Assembly: GCF_006094395.1 (NCBI RefSeq) | Contig: NZ_CP035291.1 | Location: forward strand, 1,302,001-1,366,000 | Length of the DNA: 64,000 nucleotides | Direction: 5' to 3' | From: Staphylococcus haemolyticus | Lineage (GTDB): Bacteria > Bacillota > Bacilli > Staphylococcales > Staphylococcaceae | Shown: positions 40,102-49,436 of the stretch, one piece after another | Position numbering within the stretch: position 1 is the stretch's first letter | Layout of the letters: each line of letters starts with the position of its first letter | The notes under the pieces: generated by a model | What the model was told of the DNA's origin: nothing | The model's database searches: none | What the model saw: the letters and a program-made list of their open reading frames with translations, nothing else | Position numbers and translations under genes: made by a program

Positions 40102-41787
40102 ATGTTACAAACCTTATCAATAAAACAATTTGCAATTATTGATGAATTAGAAATTCATTTTTCAGATGGATTAACAGTTCTAAGTGGTGAAACGGGTTCA
40201 GGTAAATCAATCATCATAGATGCGATTGGCCAGTTAATTGGAATGCGTGCATCATCAGATTATGTTCGACATGGTGAAAAGAAAGCGATTATTGAAGGCA
40301 TATTTGATATAGATGAAAGTAAAGATGTTATTCATATACTTCATAACCTTGATATAGAGATCGACGAGGACTTCTTATTAGTAAAAAGAGAAATATTTAG
40401 CACTGGTAAAAGTATTTGTAGGTTGAATAATCAAATTGTTACGCTTCAAGATTTGCGAAAAGTTATGCAAGAACTATTAGATATTCATGGTCAACATGAA
40501 ACACAGACACTTCTTAAACAAAAGTATCATTTAAAATTATTAGATGATTATGCAGAAGACAAGTATTTATCAACTAAAGAAAAATATAAAAATGTGTTTA
40601 ATCAGTATAAAAGTAAAACAAAGGAATTAGAAGAATTAGAGTCTGCCGACCAAGCATTACTTCAACGTTTGGATTTAATGAAATTTCAATATGAAGAATT
40701 AGAAGAAGCTTCTTTAAAAGAGGGCGAAATTGAGCAATTAGAAGTCGATATACGTAGAATTCAAAATTCCGAAAAACTAAGCATGGCGCTTAATAATGCG
40801 CATGTCACTTTGACTGATGAGCATGCAATTACAGATAGACTATATGAATTAAGTAATCATTTACAATCCATAGATGATATTTTGCCTGATAAATTTAGTA
40901 AATTAAAAGAGGATATTGATCAATTTTATTACACGCTTGAAGATGCTAAGCACGAGTTATATGATGAAATGTCAAACACTGAATTTGATGAGCAAATGCT
41001 AAATGAGCTAGAATCTCGAATGAATTTATTAAACAATCTTAAAAGGAAATATGGCAAAGACATTAATGAATTAATTACTTACAAAGATAAGCTTCAAAAT
41101 GAAATAGACAAAATCGAAAATTATGAAGAAAGTACATCACAATTACGTGAGGAAATTAGTCAATTATATGATGAAGTGATGTCAAAAGGCAAATTGTTAT
41201 CTAAAGAGCGTCGCACAGTAGCTCGAACATTAAGAGACCGTATCGTTTCTGAAATACAAAATTTACAAATGAAAGATGCTAATTTAGAAATCTCATTCCA
41301 ATTATTAGATAAACCAACAATTGATGGTATAGAATTTGTAGAGTTTTTAATCAGTCCGAATAAAGGTGAACCACTCAAAAGTTTAAATAAAATTGCATCT
41401 GGCGGTGAACTATCTCGTATTATGCTCGCTTTAAAAAGTATTTTTGTACAATCAAGGGGACAAACTGCAATTTTATTTGATGAGGTAGATTCAGGAGTGT
41501 CAGGACAAGCTGCTCAAAAAATGGCTGAAAAAATGAGAGATATAGCTGAATATATTCAAGTAATATGTATTTCGCACTTACCACAAGTTGCATCTATGAG
41601 TGATCATCATTTATTAATTAGTAAAGCATCCAATGATGATCGCACAACAACTCAAGTTAAAGAATTAGAAAATGATGATAAAATTGATGAAATCGCACGA
41701 ATGATTTCTGGTGCTAGTGTTACTGAATTAACTAGAGAAAATGCAAAAGAAATGATTAGCCAAAATCAAAGAAAAAGTAGTAAGTAA
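40102..41787 (+). CDS. recN: DNA repair protein RecN
   Basis: An SMC-like ATPase that gathers at double-strand breaks. Walker A GETGSGKS is at 29-36; the coiled coil spans about 150-380; the signature SGGELSRIMLA and Walker B ILFDEVDSGVSG lie near the C terminus. 561 residues is full length. Confidence 0.96.
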   Translation: MLQTLSIKQFAIIDELEIHFSDGLTVLSGETGSGKSIIIDAIGQLIGMRASSDYVRHGEKKAIIEGIFDIDESKDVIHILHNLDIEIDEDFLLVKREIFSTGKSICRLNNQIVTLQDLRKVMQELLDIHGQHETQTLLKQKYHLKLLDDYAEDKYLSTKEKYKNVFNQYKSKTKELEELESADQALLQRLDLMKFQYEELEEASLKEGEIEQLEVDIRRIQNSEKLSMALNNAHVTLTDEHAITDRLYELSNHLQSIDDILPDKFSKLKEDIDQFYYTLEDAKHELYDEMSNTEFDEQMLNELESRMNLLNNLKRKYGKDINELITYKDKLQNEIDKIENYEESTSQLREEISQLYDEVMSKGKLLSKERRTVARTLRDRIVSEIQNLQMKDANLEISFQLLDKPTIDGIEFVEFLISPNKGEPLKSLNKIASGGELSRIMLALKSIFVQSRGQTAILFDEVDSGVSGQAAQKMAEKMRDIAEYIQVICISHLPQVASMSDHHLLISKASNDDRTTTQVKELENDDKIDEIARMISGASVTELTRENAKEMISQNQRKSSK

Positions 41788-41800
41788 TTCATTGAATTTA

Positions 41801-41834
41801 TTAATAATTATTTTTGCTGTAAAATAATTATTAA
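41801..41834 (+). terminator. A/T-rich hairpin after recN
   Basis: A perfect 14-bp stem of A/T pairs, TTAATAATTATTTT (41801-41814) with AAAATAATTATTAA (41821-41834). There is no clear T run after it, so termination strength is uncertain. Confidence 0.5.
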
Positions 41835-41963
41835 CATTATAAAATGAATATTTTAATTTTATATGTAACCTACTCATTAAGTTACTAAATGCATTTAAAA
41901 TTTAAAGTCACTTACACATTAACGTTATTAAATCCAATCGCAAAGCAAGTTAGGAGTAAAATT

Positions 41964-43388
41964 ATGAGTGAAAATCAATATGACCTAGTCATCTTAGGTG
42001 GAGGAACCGCTGGTTATGTAGCGGCAATTCGAGCATCTCAATTAGGTAATAAAGTAGCTATAGTAGAGAAATCTTTGTTAGGTGGCACTTGTCTTCACAA
42101 AGGATGTATTCCTACAAAAGCTTTATTAAAATCTGCTGAAGTTTTAAGAACAGTTAAAGATTCAGTTCATTTCGGAGTGAATGTTGGTCAATATTCATTT
42201 GACTTAAAATCCATGATGAAACGTAAAGACAAAATTGTTAATCAAATGCATCAAGGTATTGAAAGTTTAATGCAGAAAAATCACATAGATATATTTAATG
42301 GCACAGGTAGAATTATGGGGACATCTATTTTCTCACCTCAAAGTGGTACCATTTCAGTTGAATATGATAATGTAGAATCTGAATTATTACCTAATCAGAA
42401 TGTACTGATAGCTACAGGTTCACTACCAACTCAATTACCATTCTTGCCTTTCAATCACAATACAGTTCTATCTAGTAATGACATATTGCAACTCACTGAT
42501 TTACCTGCAAGCATAGCAATCATTGGCGGTGGAGTGATAGGTCTTGAATTTGCTTCTTTATTAATTGACTTAGGTGTAAATGTTAGTGTGATAGAGGCTG
42601 GTGAACGAATCTTGCCTAATGAGAGTGCTCAAATTGCAAATTTTCTAAAAACATCACTTATAGCAAGAGGAGTAACGTTCTATGAAAATTGCGCATTAAA
42701 TGAATCTGCAGTTAAAGTCAACTCTAATTCTGTAACTATTCAAGTAAATAAAGATAAAACTATAGAAGTTGAAAAAGTTTTAGTATCAATTGGTCGCAAG
42801 CCTAATACTGATGATATAGGATTAAATAATACTAAAATTAAAACTGATGATAATGGTAATATACTTGTTAATGACTTTTTACAAACCGAAGATAAGCATA
42901 TTTATGCTGCAGGTGATTGCATAGGTAAGCTTCAATTAGCACATGTATCTTCTAAAGAGGCAATACTTGCTGTTGAACACATGTTTAATGGCAATGGACT
43001 ACCTCTAAATTATGACAAGATGCCGAAATGCATATATACACACCCAGAAGTTGCTTCAATTGGTTATAATAAAGAATCAGCCGAAGCCAAAAACATTAAG
43101 ACCAAATCATTTAAAGTAAGCTTTAATGCAATTGGTAAAGCAGTAATAGAGGAAACTACTAATGATAGAGGATTTTGTGAAATGATAATTAATGATGAAA
43201 CTAATGAAATTATCGGTATTAATATGATAGGCCCTCAGGTTACTGAATTAATCAACGAAGCCTCATTATTGCAATTTATGAATGGTTCAGCAATTGAGTT
43301 AGGTCTGACAACACATGCACATCCTTCTATATCAGAAGTACTTATGGAATTGGGATTGAAAGTAGAAAATAGAGCAATACACGTTTAA
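41964..43388 (+). CDS. bfmBC: Dihydrolipoyl dehydrogenase (E3) of the branched-chain 2-oxoacid dehydrogenase
   Basis: Reoxidises dihydrolipoyl groups on the E2 subunit. The FAD motif GGGTAG is at 12-17 and the redox disulfide C43/C48 lies in GGTCLHKGCIPTK; the C-terminal His/Glu pair is in THAHPSISE. ATG 41964 follows TTAGGAG; the 75 bases of open frame before it are promoter/leader. 474 residues. First gene of the bfm operon. Confidence 0.94.
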   Translation: MSENQYDLVILGGGTAGYVAAIRASQLGNKVAIVEKSLLGGTCLHKGCIPTKALLKSAEVLRTVKDSVHFGVNVGQYSFDLKSMMKRKDKIVNQMHQGIESLMQKNHIDIFNGTGRIMGTSIFSPQSGTISVEYDNVESELLPNQNVLIATGSLPTQLPFLPFNHNTVLSSNDILQLTDLPASIAIIGGGVIGLEFASLLIDLGVNVSVIEAGERILPNESAQIANFLKTSLIARGVTFYENCALNESAVKVNSNSVTIQVNKDKTIEVEKVLVSIGRKPNTDDIGLNNTKIKTDDNGNILVNDFLQTEDKHIYAAGDCIGKLQLAHVSSKEAILAVEHMFNGNGLPLNYDKMPKCIYTHPEVASIGYNKESAEAKNIKTKSFKVSFNAIGKAVIEETTNDRGFCEMIINDETNEIIGINMIGPQVTELINEASLLQFMNGSAIELGLTTHAHPSISEVLMELGLKVENRAIHV

Positions 43389-43405
43389 CAGGAGGAACAT
43401 AAAAG

Positions 43406-44407
43406 ATGATTGATTATAAATCTGTCGGACTTTCAGAAGAAGACCTTAAAGAAATCTATAAATGGATGGATTTAGGTAGAAAAGTAGATGAACGATTATG
43501 GTTATTAAACCGCGCTGGTAAAATTCCATTTGTTGTTAGTGGACAAGGACAAGAGGCTACTCAAATAGGAATGGCTTACGCTATGAAAGAAGGAGATATT
43601 TCATCTCCATATTATAGAGATTTAGCATTTGTTACTTTTATGGGGATTTCCCCATATGATACAATGCTAGCTTCATTTGGAAAAAAAGATGATATTAATT
43701 CCGGAGGAAAACAAATGCCTTCCCACTTTAGTCATCGTGAAAAGGGCATATTATCACAAAGTTCTCCAGTTGCTACACAAATACCACACTCAGTTGGAGC
43801 TGCATTAGCTTTAAAAATGGATAAAAAACCAAATATTGCTACGGCAACTGTCGGAGAGGGAAGTTCAAATCAAGGAGATTTTCATGAGGGTTTAAACTTT
43901 GCAGGCGTTCATAAATTACCATTTGTTTGTGTCATCATCAATAATAAATATGCGATATCTGTGCCTAATACTTTACAATACGCTGCAGAAAAACTTTCTG
44001 ATAGAGCCTTAGGATATGGCATATATGGTGAGACAGTAGATGGGGATGATCCGATAGCAATGTATAAAGCTATGAAAGAAGCTAGAGAACGTGCACTAAA
44101 TGGTGAGGGTGCCACTCTAATTGAAGCTATCACACATCGTATGACGCCACATTCTTCAGATGATGATGATACATATCGTACGAAAGAAGAAAGAGAAGCA
44201 TTAAAAACTTATGATTGTAATCTTAAGTTTAAAGATTATTTATTAGAAAAAGAGATTATTAATCAAGAATGGTTAGACAATATAGAGCAAGAGCATAAAG
44301 AAATTATTAATAAAGCCACTAAAGATGCAGAAAAAGCGCCATATCCATCTGTAGAAGAAACATATCAATTTGTTTATGATCCAGAAGGAGGTATGGGCAA
44401 TGAGTAA
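43406..44407 (+). CDS. bfmBAA: Branched-chain 2-oxoacid dehydrogenase E1 alpha
   Basis: 333 residues with the TPP-binding stretch GEGSSNQGDFHEGLNFA (GEG variant) through IINN, and the phosphorylation-loop-like region THRMTPHSSDDD. With E1 beta it decarboxylates the keto acids of Val, Leu and Ile to prime branched-chain fatty acids. It overlaps the next gene by eight bases. Confidence 0.94.
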   Translation: MIDYKSVGLSEEDLKEIYKWMDLGRKVDERLWLLNRAGKIPFVVSGQGQEATQIGMAYAMKEGDISSPYYRDLAFVTFMGISPYDTMLASFGKKDDINSGGKQMPSHFSHREKGILSQSSPVATQIPHSVGAALALKMDKKPNIATATVGEGSSNQGDFHEGLNFAGVHKLPFVCVIINNKYAISVPNTLQYAAEKLSDRALGYGIYGETVDGDDPIAMYKAMKEARERALNGEGATLIEAITHRMTPHSSDDDDTYRTKEEREALKTYDCNLKFKDYLLEKEIINQEWLDNIEQEHKEIINKATKDAEKAPYPSVEETYQFVYDPEGGMGNE

Positions 44408-45383
44408 AATGAGTTATATTGAAGCAATACAACAAGCGCAAGACCTAGCCATGGAACATGATAATAACGTATTTATATTAGGTGAAGATGTAGGACGTAA
44501 AGGTGGCGTTTTTGGTGCAACTAGAGGTCTTCAAGACAAATATGGTGTTGAAAGAGTAATAGATACACCTTTGGCTGAATCTAATATTGTAGGAACTGCT
44601 ATTGGAGCAGCAATGATTGGTAAACGACCAATTGCAGAAATTCAATTCGCAGATTTTATACTTCCTGCAGTTAATCAAATTATTAGTGAAGCAGCTAAAA
44701 TGCGCTATCGTTCAAATAATGACTGGCAATGTCCTATCACAATCAGAGCACCCTTTGGTGGTGGGGTACATGGTGGTTTATATCATTCTCAAAGTATCGA
44801 GAGCATCTTTGCGTCTACACCGGGGTTAACTATTGTCATACCTTCATCCCCTTATGATGCTAAAGGATTATTATTATCCTCTATTGAGTCAAACGATCCA
44901 GTATTATTCTTTGAACATAAAAAAGCATATCGCTTCTTGAAAGAAGAAGTGCCAGAAGATTATTATACAGTTCCTCTCGGAAAAGCTGATGTAAAACGTG
45001 AAGGGAAGGACATAACTGTATTTACATATGGATTGTGTGTAAATTATTGTATGCAAGCTGCTGATATTTTAGCAGCAGATGGTATTAGTGTTGAAATAGT
45101 TGATTTGAGAACTGTTTATCCTCTAGATAAAGAAACAATTATTGAACGTGCTAAAATGAATGGCAAGATTTTATTAATAACTGAAGATAATCTTGAGGGC
45201 AGTGTCATGTCAGAAGTCTCTGCTATCATAGCTGAAAACTGTTTATTTGAACTTGATGCACCTATTATGAGATTAGCAGGACCAGATGTTCCTTCAATGC
45301 CATTTTCTCCTAATCTTGAAAATGAAGTTATGATGAATCCTGATAAAATCTTAGAAAAAATGCGAGAACTTGCACAATTTTAA
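44400..45383 (+). CDS. bfmBAB: Branched-chain 2-oxoacid dehydrogenase E1 beta
   Basis: 327 residues from ATG 44400 (AGGAGG upstream). It has the GEDVGRKGGVFGAT and EIQFADF segments typical of E1 beta transketolase-like subunits. It forms a heterotetramer with BfmBAA. Confidence 0.95.
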   Translation: MSKMSYIEAIQQAQDLAMEHDNNVFILGEDVGRKGGVFGATRGLQDKYGVERVIDTPLAESNIVGTAIGAAMIGKRPIAEIQFADFILPAVNQIISEAAKMRYRSNNDWQCPITIRAPFGGGVHGGLYHSQSIESIFASTPGLTIVIPSSPYDAKGLLLSSIESNDPVLFFEHKKAYRFLKEEVPEDYYTVPLGKADVKREGKDITVFTYGLCVNYCMQAADILAADGISVEIVDLRTVYPLDKETIIERAKMNGKILLITEDNLEGSVMSEVSAIIAENCLFELDAPIMRLAGPDVPSMPFSPNLENEVMMNPDKILEKMRELAQF

Positions 45384-45395
45384 GGAGGAAAAGTT

Positions 45396-46724
45396 ATGGA
45401 TATAAAAATGCCAAAACTAGGCGAAAGTGTTCATGAAGGTACTATTGAGCAATGGCTTATTTCAGTTGGTGACTATGTTGATGAATATGAACCCTTATGT
45501 GAGGTAATTACTGATAAAGTAACTGCTGAAGTACCTTCAACTGTATCTGGTACTATCACTGAAATTTTAGTTTCAGAAGGTGAAACAGTTCAAATAGATC
45601 ATGTTATTTGTAAAATTGAAACTTCTGAAACAGATAATTCTACCAACACTAAAAATACCGATATTGAAACCGTTAAGGATTCAACAGATTTAAATATAAA
45701 TGGTAATGATACTTTAACAGTCGAAACGTCAGCATCAGCTTCAAAAAATACTTCTGATAAAGAAGTAAGTCATTCTGTTAAATCAAATGCACATACACAA
45801 GCATCATTACTTAATAACGGTCGATATTCACCAGTAGTTTTTAAAATTGCATCTGAAAATGATATTGATTTATCATCAGTTCCTGGCACGGGTTTCGAAG
45901 GACGTGTGACTAAAAAAGATATTGAAAATTATATTAATTCAAGTCATCAGAAACCGAAAATAAATAACAATTCACAATCTAATTTTGAACATACGAAATC
46001 CAACGTGTATTCTACTCAGAGTCAGATTGGTCAATCTATACCAGTCAAAGGTGTTCGTAAAGCAATAGCTCAAAACATGGTGACAAGTGTAACTGAAATC
46101 CCTCATGGTTGGATGATGCTTGAAGTAGATGCAACTAACTTAGTAAAAACTAGAAATCATCATAAAAATTCGTTCAAAGAGAACGAAGGTTATAATTTAA
46201 CTTTCTTTGCATTCTTTGTAAAAGCTGTTGCTGAAGCATTAAAATCAAACCCACTATTAAATAGTAGTTGGGATGGAGAAGAAATTATTCTTCATAAAGA
46301 TATTAATATTTCAATTGCTGTAGCAGATGAAGATAAATTATATGTGCCTGTTATTAAACACGCTGATGAAAAATCAATCAAAGGGATTGCTCGAGAGATA
46401 AATGAACTAGCACTTAAAGCAAGAAATAAACAATTATCACAAGAAGATATGTCTGGTGGAACATTTACTGTTAATAATACCGGTACATTTGGGTCCGTTT
46501 CATCAATGGGAATTATAAATCATCCACAAGCAGCGATTTTACAAGTAGAATCTATTGTAAAAAAACCAGTCGTTATTGATGATATGATTGCAATTAGAAG
46601 CATGGTTAATTTGTGTATTTCGATTGATCATAGAATACTTGATGGTGTTCAAACAGGGCGCTTCATGTCTCAAGTTAAAGAACGTATTGAACAATTCACA
46701 ATAGAAAATACAAGTATTTACTAG
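45396..46724 (+). CDS. bfmBB: Branched-chain 2-oxoacid dehydrogenase E2 (lipoamide acyltransferase)
   Basis: 442 residues: lipoyl domain (1-80; K41 in TDKVTAEV is the lipoylation site), a Ser/Thr/Asn-rich linker, a peripheral subunit-binding domain (about 144-180), and the catalytic domain ending with HRILDG. It depends on lipoate delivered through LipM. Confidence 0.95.
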   Translation: MDIKMPKLGESVHEGTIEQWLISVGDYVDEYEPLCEVITDKVTAEVPSTVSGTITEILVSEGETVQIDHVICKIETSETDNSTNTKNTDIETVKDSTDLNINGNDTLTVETSASASKNTSDKEVSHSVKSNAHTQASLLNNGRYSPVVFKIASENDIDLSSVPGTGFEGRVTKKDIENYINSSHQKPKINNNSQSNFEHTKSNVYSTQSQIGQSIPVKGVRKAIAQNMVTSVTEIPHGWMMLEVDATNLVKTRNHHKNSFKENEGYNLTFFAFFVKAVAEALKSNPLLNSSWDGEEIILHKDINISIAVADEDKLYVPVIKHADEKSIKGIAREINELALKARNKQLSQEDMSGGTFTVNNTGTFGSVSSMGIINHPQAAILQVESIVKKPVVIDDMIAIRSMVNLCISIDHRILDGVQTGRFMSQVKERIEQFTIENTSIY

Positions 46725-46826
46725 TTTAAAATGATATATCATATTCCCTGGACAAGCTATTTGAACTCTAACACTTATATTTAGTAGAATAGCATTGAAT
46801 AAATAAAAGATTGAAAGGTGATTTAA

Positions 46827-47264
46827 ATGGATTTAAATTTTGATTTATATATGAATGGCGTGGTTGAACAAGCTCGTAATGAAATTGAAAATGCGGGATA
46901 TGAACAGTTAACAACTGCAGATGAAGTTGACAAAGTATTACAACAAAATGGAACTTCATTAGTAATGGTTAATTCAGTTTGTGGATGTGCGGGAGGAATT
47001 GCACGTCCAGCAGCATCACATGCGTTACACTATGATAAACTACCTGATAGACTTGTTACAGTATTTGCTGGACAAGATAAAGAGGCTACGCAACAGGCTA
47101 GAGACTATTTTGAGGGTTATGCACCTTCAAGTCCATCATTTGCATTAATTAAAGATGGTAAAATCACTGAAATGATTGAACGTCATCAAATTGAAGGCCA
47201 TGATGTAATGGATGTTATTAATCAGTTACAAGGCCTATTTGATAAATATTGCGACGAAAGATAA
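46827..47264 (+). CDS. brxB: Bacilliredoxin BrxB (YqiW/YphP family)
   Basis: 145 residues with the CGC active site C52-G-C54 ([13 protein letters not shown]). The family removes bacillithiol from mixed disulfides on proteins after oxidative stress. Its position just after bfmBB fits the S. aureus copy called BrxB. Confidence 0.9.
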   Translation: MDLNFDLYMNGVVEQARNEIENAGYEQLTTADEVDKVLQQNGTSLVMVNSVCGCAGGIARPAASHALHYDKLPDRLVTVFAGQDKEATQQARDYFEGYAPSSPSFALIKDGKITEMIERHQIEGHDVMDVINQLQGLFDKYCDER

Positions 47265-47276
47265 GAGGATTTACTA

Positions 47277-48254
47277 ATGTTAAAGTTAAATCCTTATAAG
47301 ATTGGATTTAGAACGCTTAAAACAGCAGTAGGTATCACATTAGGTGTTATTTTAGCTAAATGGATAGGGCTTGATAATTATGCATCAAGTGCTATCCTCA
47401 TTGTATTATGTATTAAACATACTAAAGTTCACTCAGTACAAGCTATCGTATCAAGATTTGTATCTTGTATACTAATTCTACTGTTTGGTTCATTGGTTTT
47501 TAGCTTATTAGGTCAGAATGCGCTTGTTTTGGGATTGATTGTATTATTATTTATTCCGATAACTGTTATGTTGAAAGTTCAAGAGGGTGTTGTAACTAGT
47601 TGTGTTATATTATTACATGTTTTCAATGCAACAACGATTAATTTACATTTAATCATTAATGAATTACTCTTATTAACTATTGGATTAGGAATCGCATTCA
47701 TTATGAATTTAATTATGCCAAGTTTAGACAAAACATTAGTTTCTTTTAAGAAAGATATAGAAAAAGGCTTTAAAGAAATCTTTATGACATATAGCGAAGC
47801 TTGCTCAAATTATAATAATGATTTTACTTTATCTTTCGAAAAACTTCAATTAGACATTCGAAAGGCCAAATCTATCGCATTTAGAGATGTTAAAAATCAT
47901 TTTATTAGAAATGAAAATTCATATTATCACTATTTTGATATGAGACAAGAACAACTTGAATTATTGCGTAGAATTAAACCGTTATTAAATCAAGTCACTG
48001 TCGATGACCCATTATTGACTGATGTATCTCATTTAATGTCAGAAATTGGTAATAACGTAAATAGTAATGATTATACTGCTTTACGATTACATTCACTGTA
48101 TGAAATCCGTTTATCACTAGACGAATTACCACTTCCTAAATCTCATCAATCTTTAAAATCACGTTCAAGTATGATGCAAATATTAAATGAACTAGAAGAG
48201 TATTTAAACATTAAATCTCAATTTGGATCACTACGATTACACAATGAAATATAA
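47277..48254 (+). CDS. FUSC/aromatic-acid-exporter-like membrane protein (YqjA family)
   Basis: 325 residues: six hydrophobic segments in the first ~150 residues, then a soluble helical domain (DUF939 C-terminal type). Related proteins are annotated as aromatic acid exporters, but no substrate is established. It is 12 bases after brxB and likely co-transcribed. Confidence 0.82.
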   Translation: MLKLNPYKIGFRTLKTAVGITLGVILAKWIGLDNYASSAILIVLCIKHTKVHSVQAIVSRFVSCILILLFGSLVFSLLGQNALVLGLIVLLFIPITVMLKVQEGVVTSCVILLHVFNATTINLHLIINELLLLTIGLGIAFIMNLIMPSLDKTLVSFKKDIEKGFKEIFMTYSEACSNYNNDFTLSFEKLQLDIRKAKSIAFRDVKNHFIRNENSYYHYFDMRQEQLELLRRIKPLLNQVTVDDPLLTDVSHLMSEIGNNVNSNDYTALRLHSLYEIRLSLDELPLPKSHQSLKSRSSMMQILNELEEYLNIKSQFGSLRLHNEI

Positions 48255-48301
48255 TTAGTACTTAAATAAAAAGAGGCTAGTACATAATTCCTAGCAAAAT
48301 A

Positions 48302-48345
48302 GCCAGTAAATGAGTTTTTATAAATTCATTTACTGGCTTCTTTAT
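48302..48345 (+). terminator. Terminator after the FUSC gene
   Basis: A perfect 12-bp stem GCCAGTAAATGA (48302-48313) with TCATTTACTGGC (48326-48337), then TTCTTTATTT. Confidence 0.85.
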
Positions 48346-48349
48346 TTAC

Positions 48350-48450
48350 AATACTTCGTATTGTTGGCTCGCTTTCTTAGGGGACAGCTTCAGCCTGTAG
48401 TCTTCAGCTTGTCCTGTTTCCTCAAGAGTCTCGCCAAAATACTTTGTATT
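48350..48450. repeat. 101-base imperfect palindrome flanking the IS remnant
   Basis: The ends are AATACTTCGTATT (48350-48362) and AATACTTTGTATT (48438-48450). Inside, TTGGCTCGCTTTCTTAGGGG is partly complementary to CCTCAAGAGTCTCGCCAA. The whole can fold into a long hairpin. It resembles dispersed staphylococcal intergenic repeats found beside IS1182-like elements, but I cannot count copies from one window. Confidence 0.6.
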
Positions 48451-48541
48451 TATATGTAATTTTACATTCAAATACTTTAAAAAATAAGGCACTTTCGTAT
48501 AATTTAATAAACTTCACTAAACTAAATTAACGAGGTGGCTT

Positions 48542-49162
48542 ATGTATAAAGATTATAACATGACTCAACTTACTCTACCTATGGAAACTTCAGTTCTTAT
48601 CTCAACAAATGATATTTCAAGAAATGTAAATGATATTGTTGAAACAATCCCTGAGACCGAATTCGATGAATTCAATTGTCCGAACAATAAAAGAATAGGA
48701 TTCAAAAGATATGCCTATCGCCATGATAAGAATGTTTTTAAACGAGACTTTAAATTATATGAATGTGATGATTGTTCAGAATGTCCGCTGAAACAACAAT
48801 GTATGAACTTCAATTTAAAAACAAATAAAAAAATAATGAAGGACTATAATTGGGAATATTTTAAAGCCCAAATTAATAAAAAGCTTTCAGAACCAATAAC
48901 AAAAACCAACTACAGTCAAAGAAAAATTGATGTGGAGCCTTTTTTTAGATTTATGAAAGCTATTTGGGGTTTCCCTCGAATTTCCGTTCGAGGGATAAAT
49001 AAAACCAAAAGAAAACTAGGATTTGCGCTAATGGCACTTACTATAAGAAAAGTAGCAGCTCAACGAGCTGAAATTAATCAAAAACATTATAAAAAAGACA
49101 ATTTCTATATAATTCCAATAGAAATTGTCTTTATTTACTTATCCTGGAAATTTATGTCCTGA
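48542..49162 (+). pseudogene. IS1182-family transposase, internally deleted in frame
   Basis: An open frame of 206 residues joins the first ~38 residues of an IS1182-type transposase (MYKDYNMTQLTLPMETSVLI...) directly to its C-terminal third. That third includes the Cys cluster CDDCSECPLKQQC and the terminal DDE region YSQRKIDVEPFFRFMK. Full proteins of the family are about 550 residues, so most of the catalytic core is missing and the product cannot transpose. An AAAGACAATTTCTAT hairpin (49094-49132) ends the frame. Confidence 0.85.
49094..49132 (+). terminator. Hairpin at the end of the transposase remnant
   Basis: A perfect 15-bp stem, AAAGACAATTTCTAT (49094-49108) with ATAGAAATTGTCTTT (49118-49132), lies inside the last codons of the remnant. 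Confidence 0.65.
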
Positions 49163-49182
49163 ACTCTTTTTTATTGCGAAGA

Positions 49183-49278
49183 TTAATGCATTAGTGGCAC
49201 TAAACTTGTGAGTAGTAATGCTGCAACAATTGCAATCAACATTACAATTATTATAATTCTTAATACTTTATTATTCAC
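49183..49278 (-). CDS. Prli42-like stressosome-associated membrane microprotein
   Basis: 31 residues from GTG 49278: a short basic start (MNNKVLR) and one transmembrane helix (IIIIVMLIAIVAALLLTSLV). AAGGAG lies nine bases upstream (49288-49293). Size, the NKKV(L/V)R lead and the MLIAIV helix resemble Prli42, the Listeria miniprotein that tethers the stressosome. Staphylococci keep RsbU/V/W-SigB but lack the full stressosome, so the role here may differ. Too short for most gene finders. Confidence 0.7.
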   Translation of the reverse strand: MNNKVLRIIIIVMLIAIVAALLLTSLVPLMH

Positions 49279-49436
49279 TATTTAACGCTCCTTATTTAAA
49301 AACACTTACATAATACACTTTACTTAATATATAAATTAACCATAAATGATTTTTATACAAATGGCAATCAATTTATTTTTGATATTGTAGAAAATTAGTT
49401 AAAATAGAAATCAAATGAGAAAGGGGTTTTGTCATA

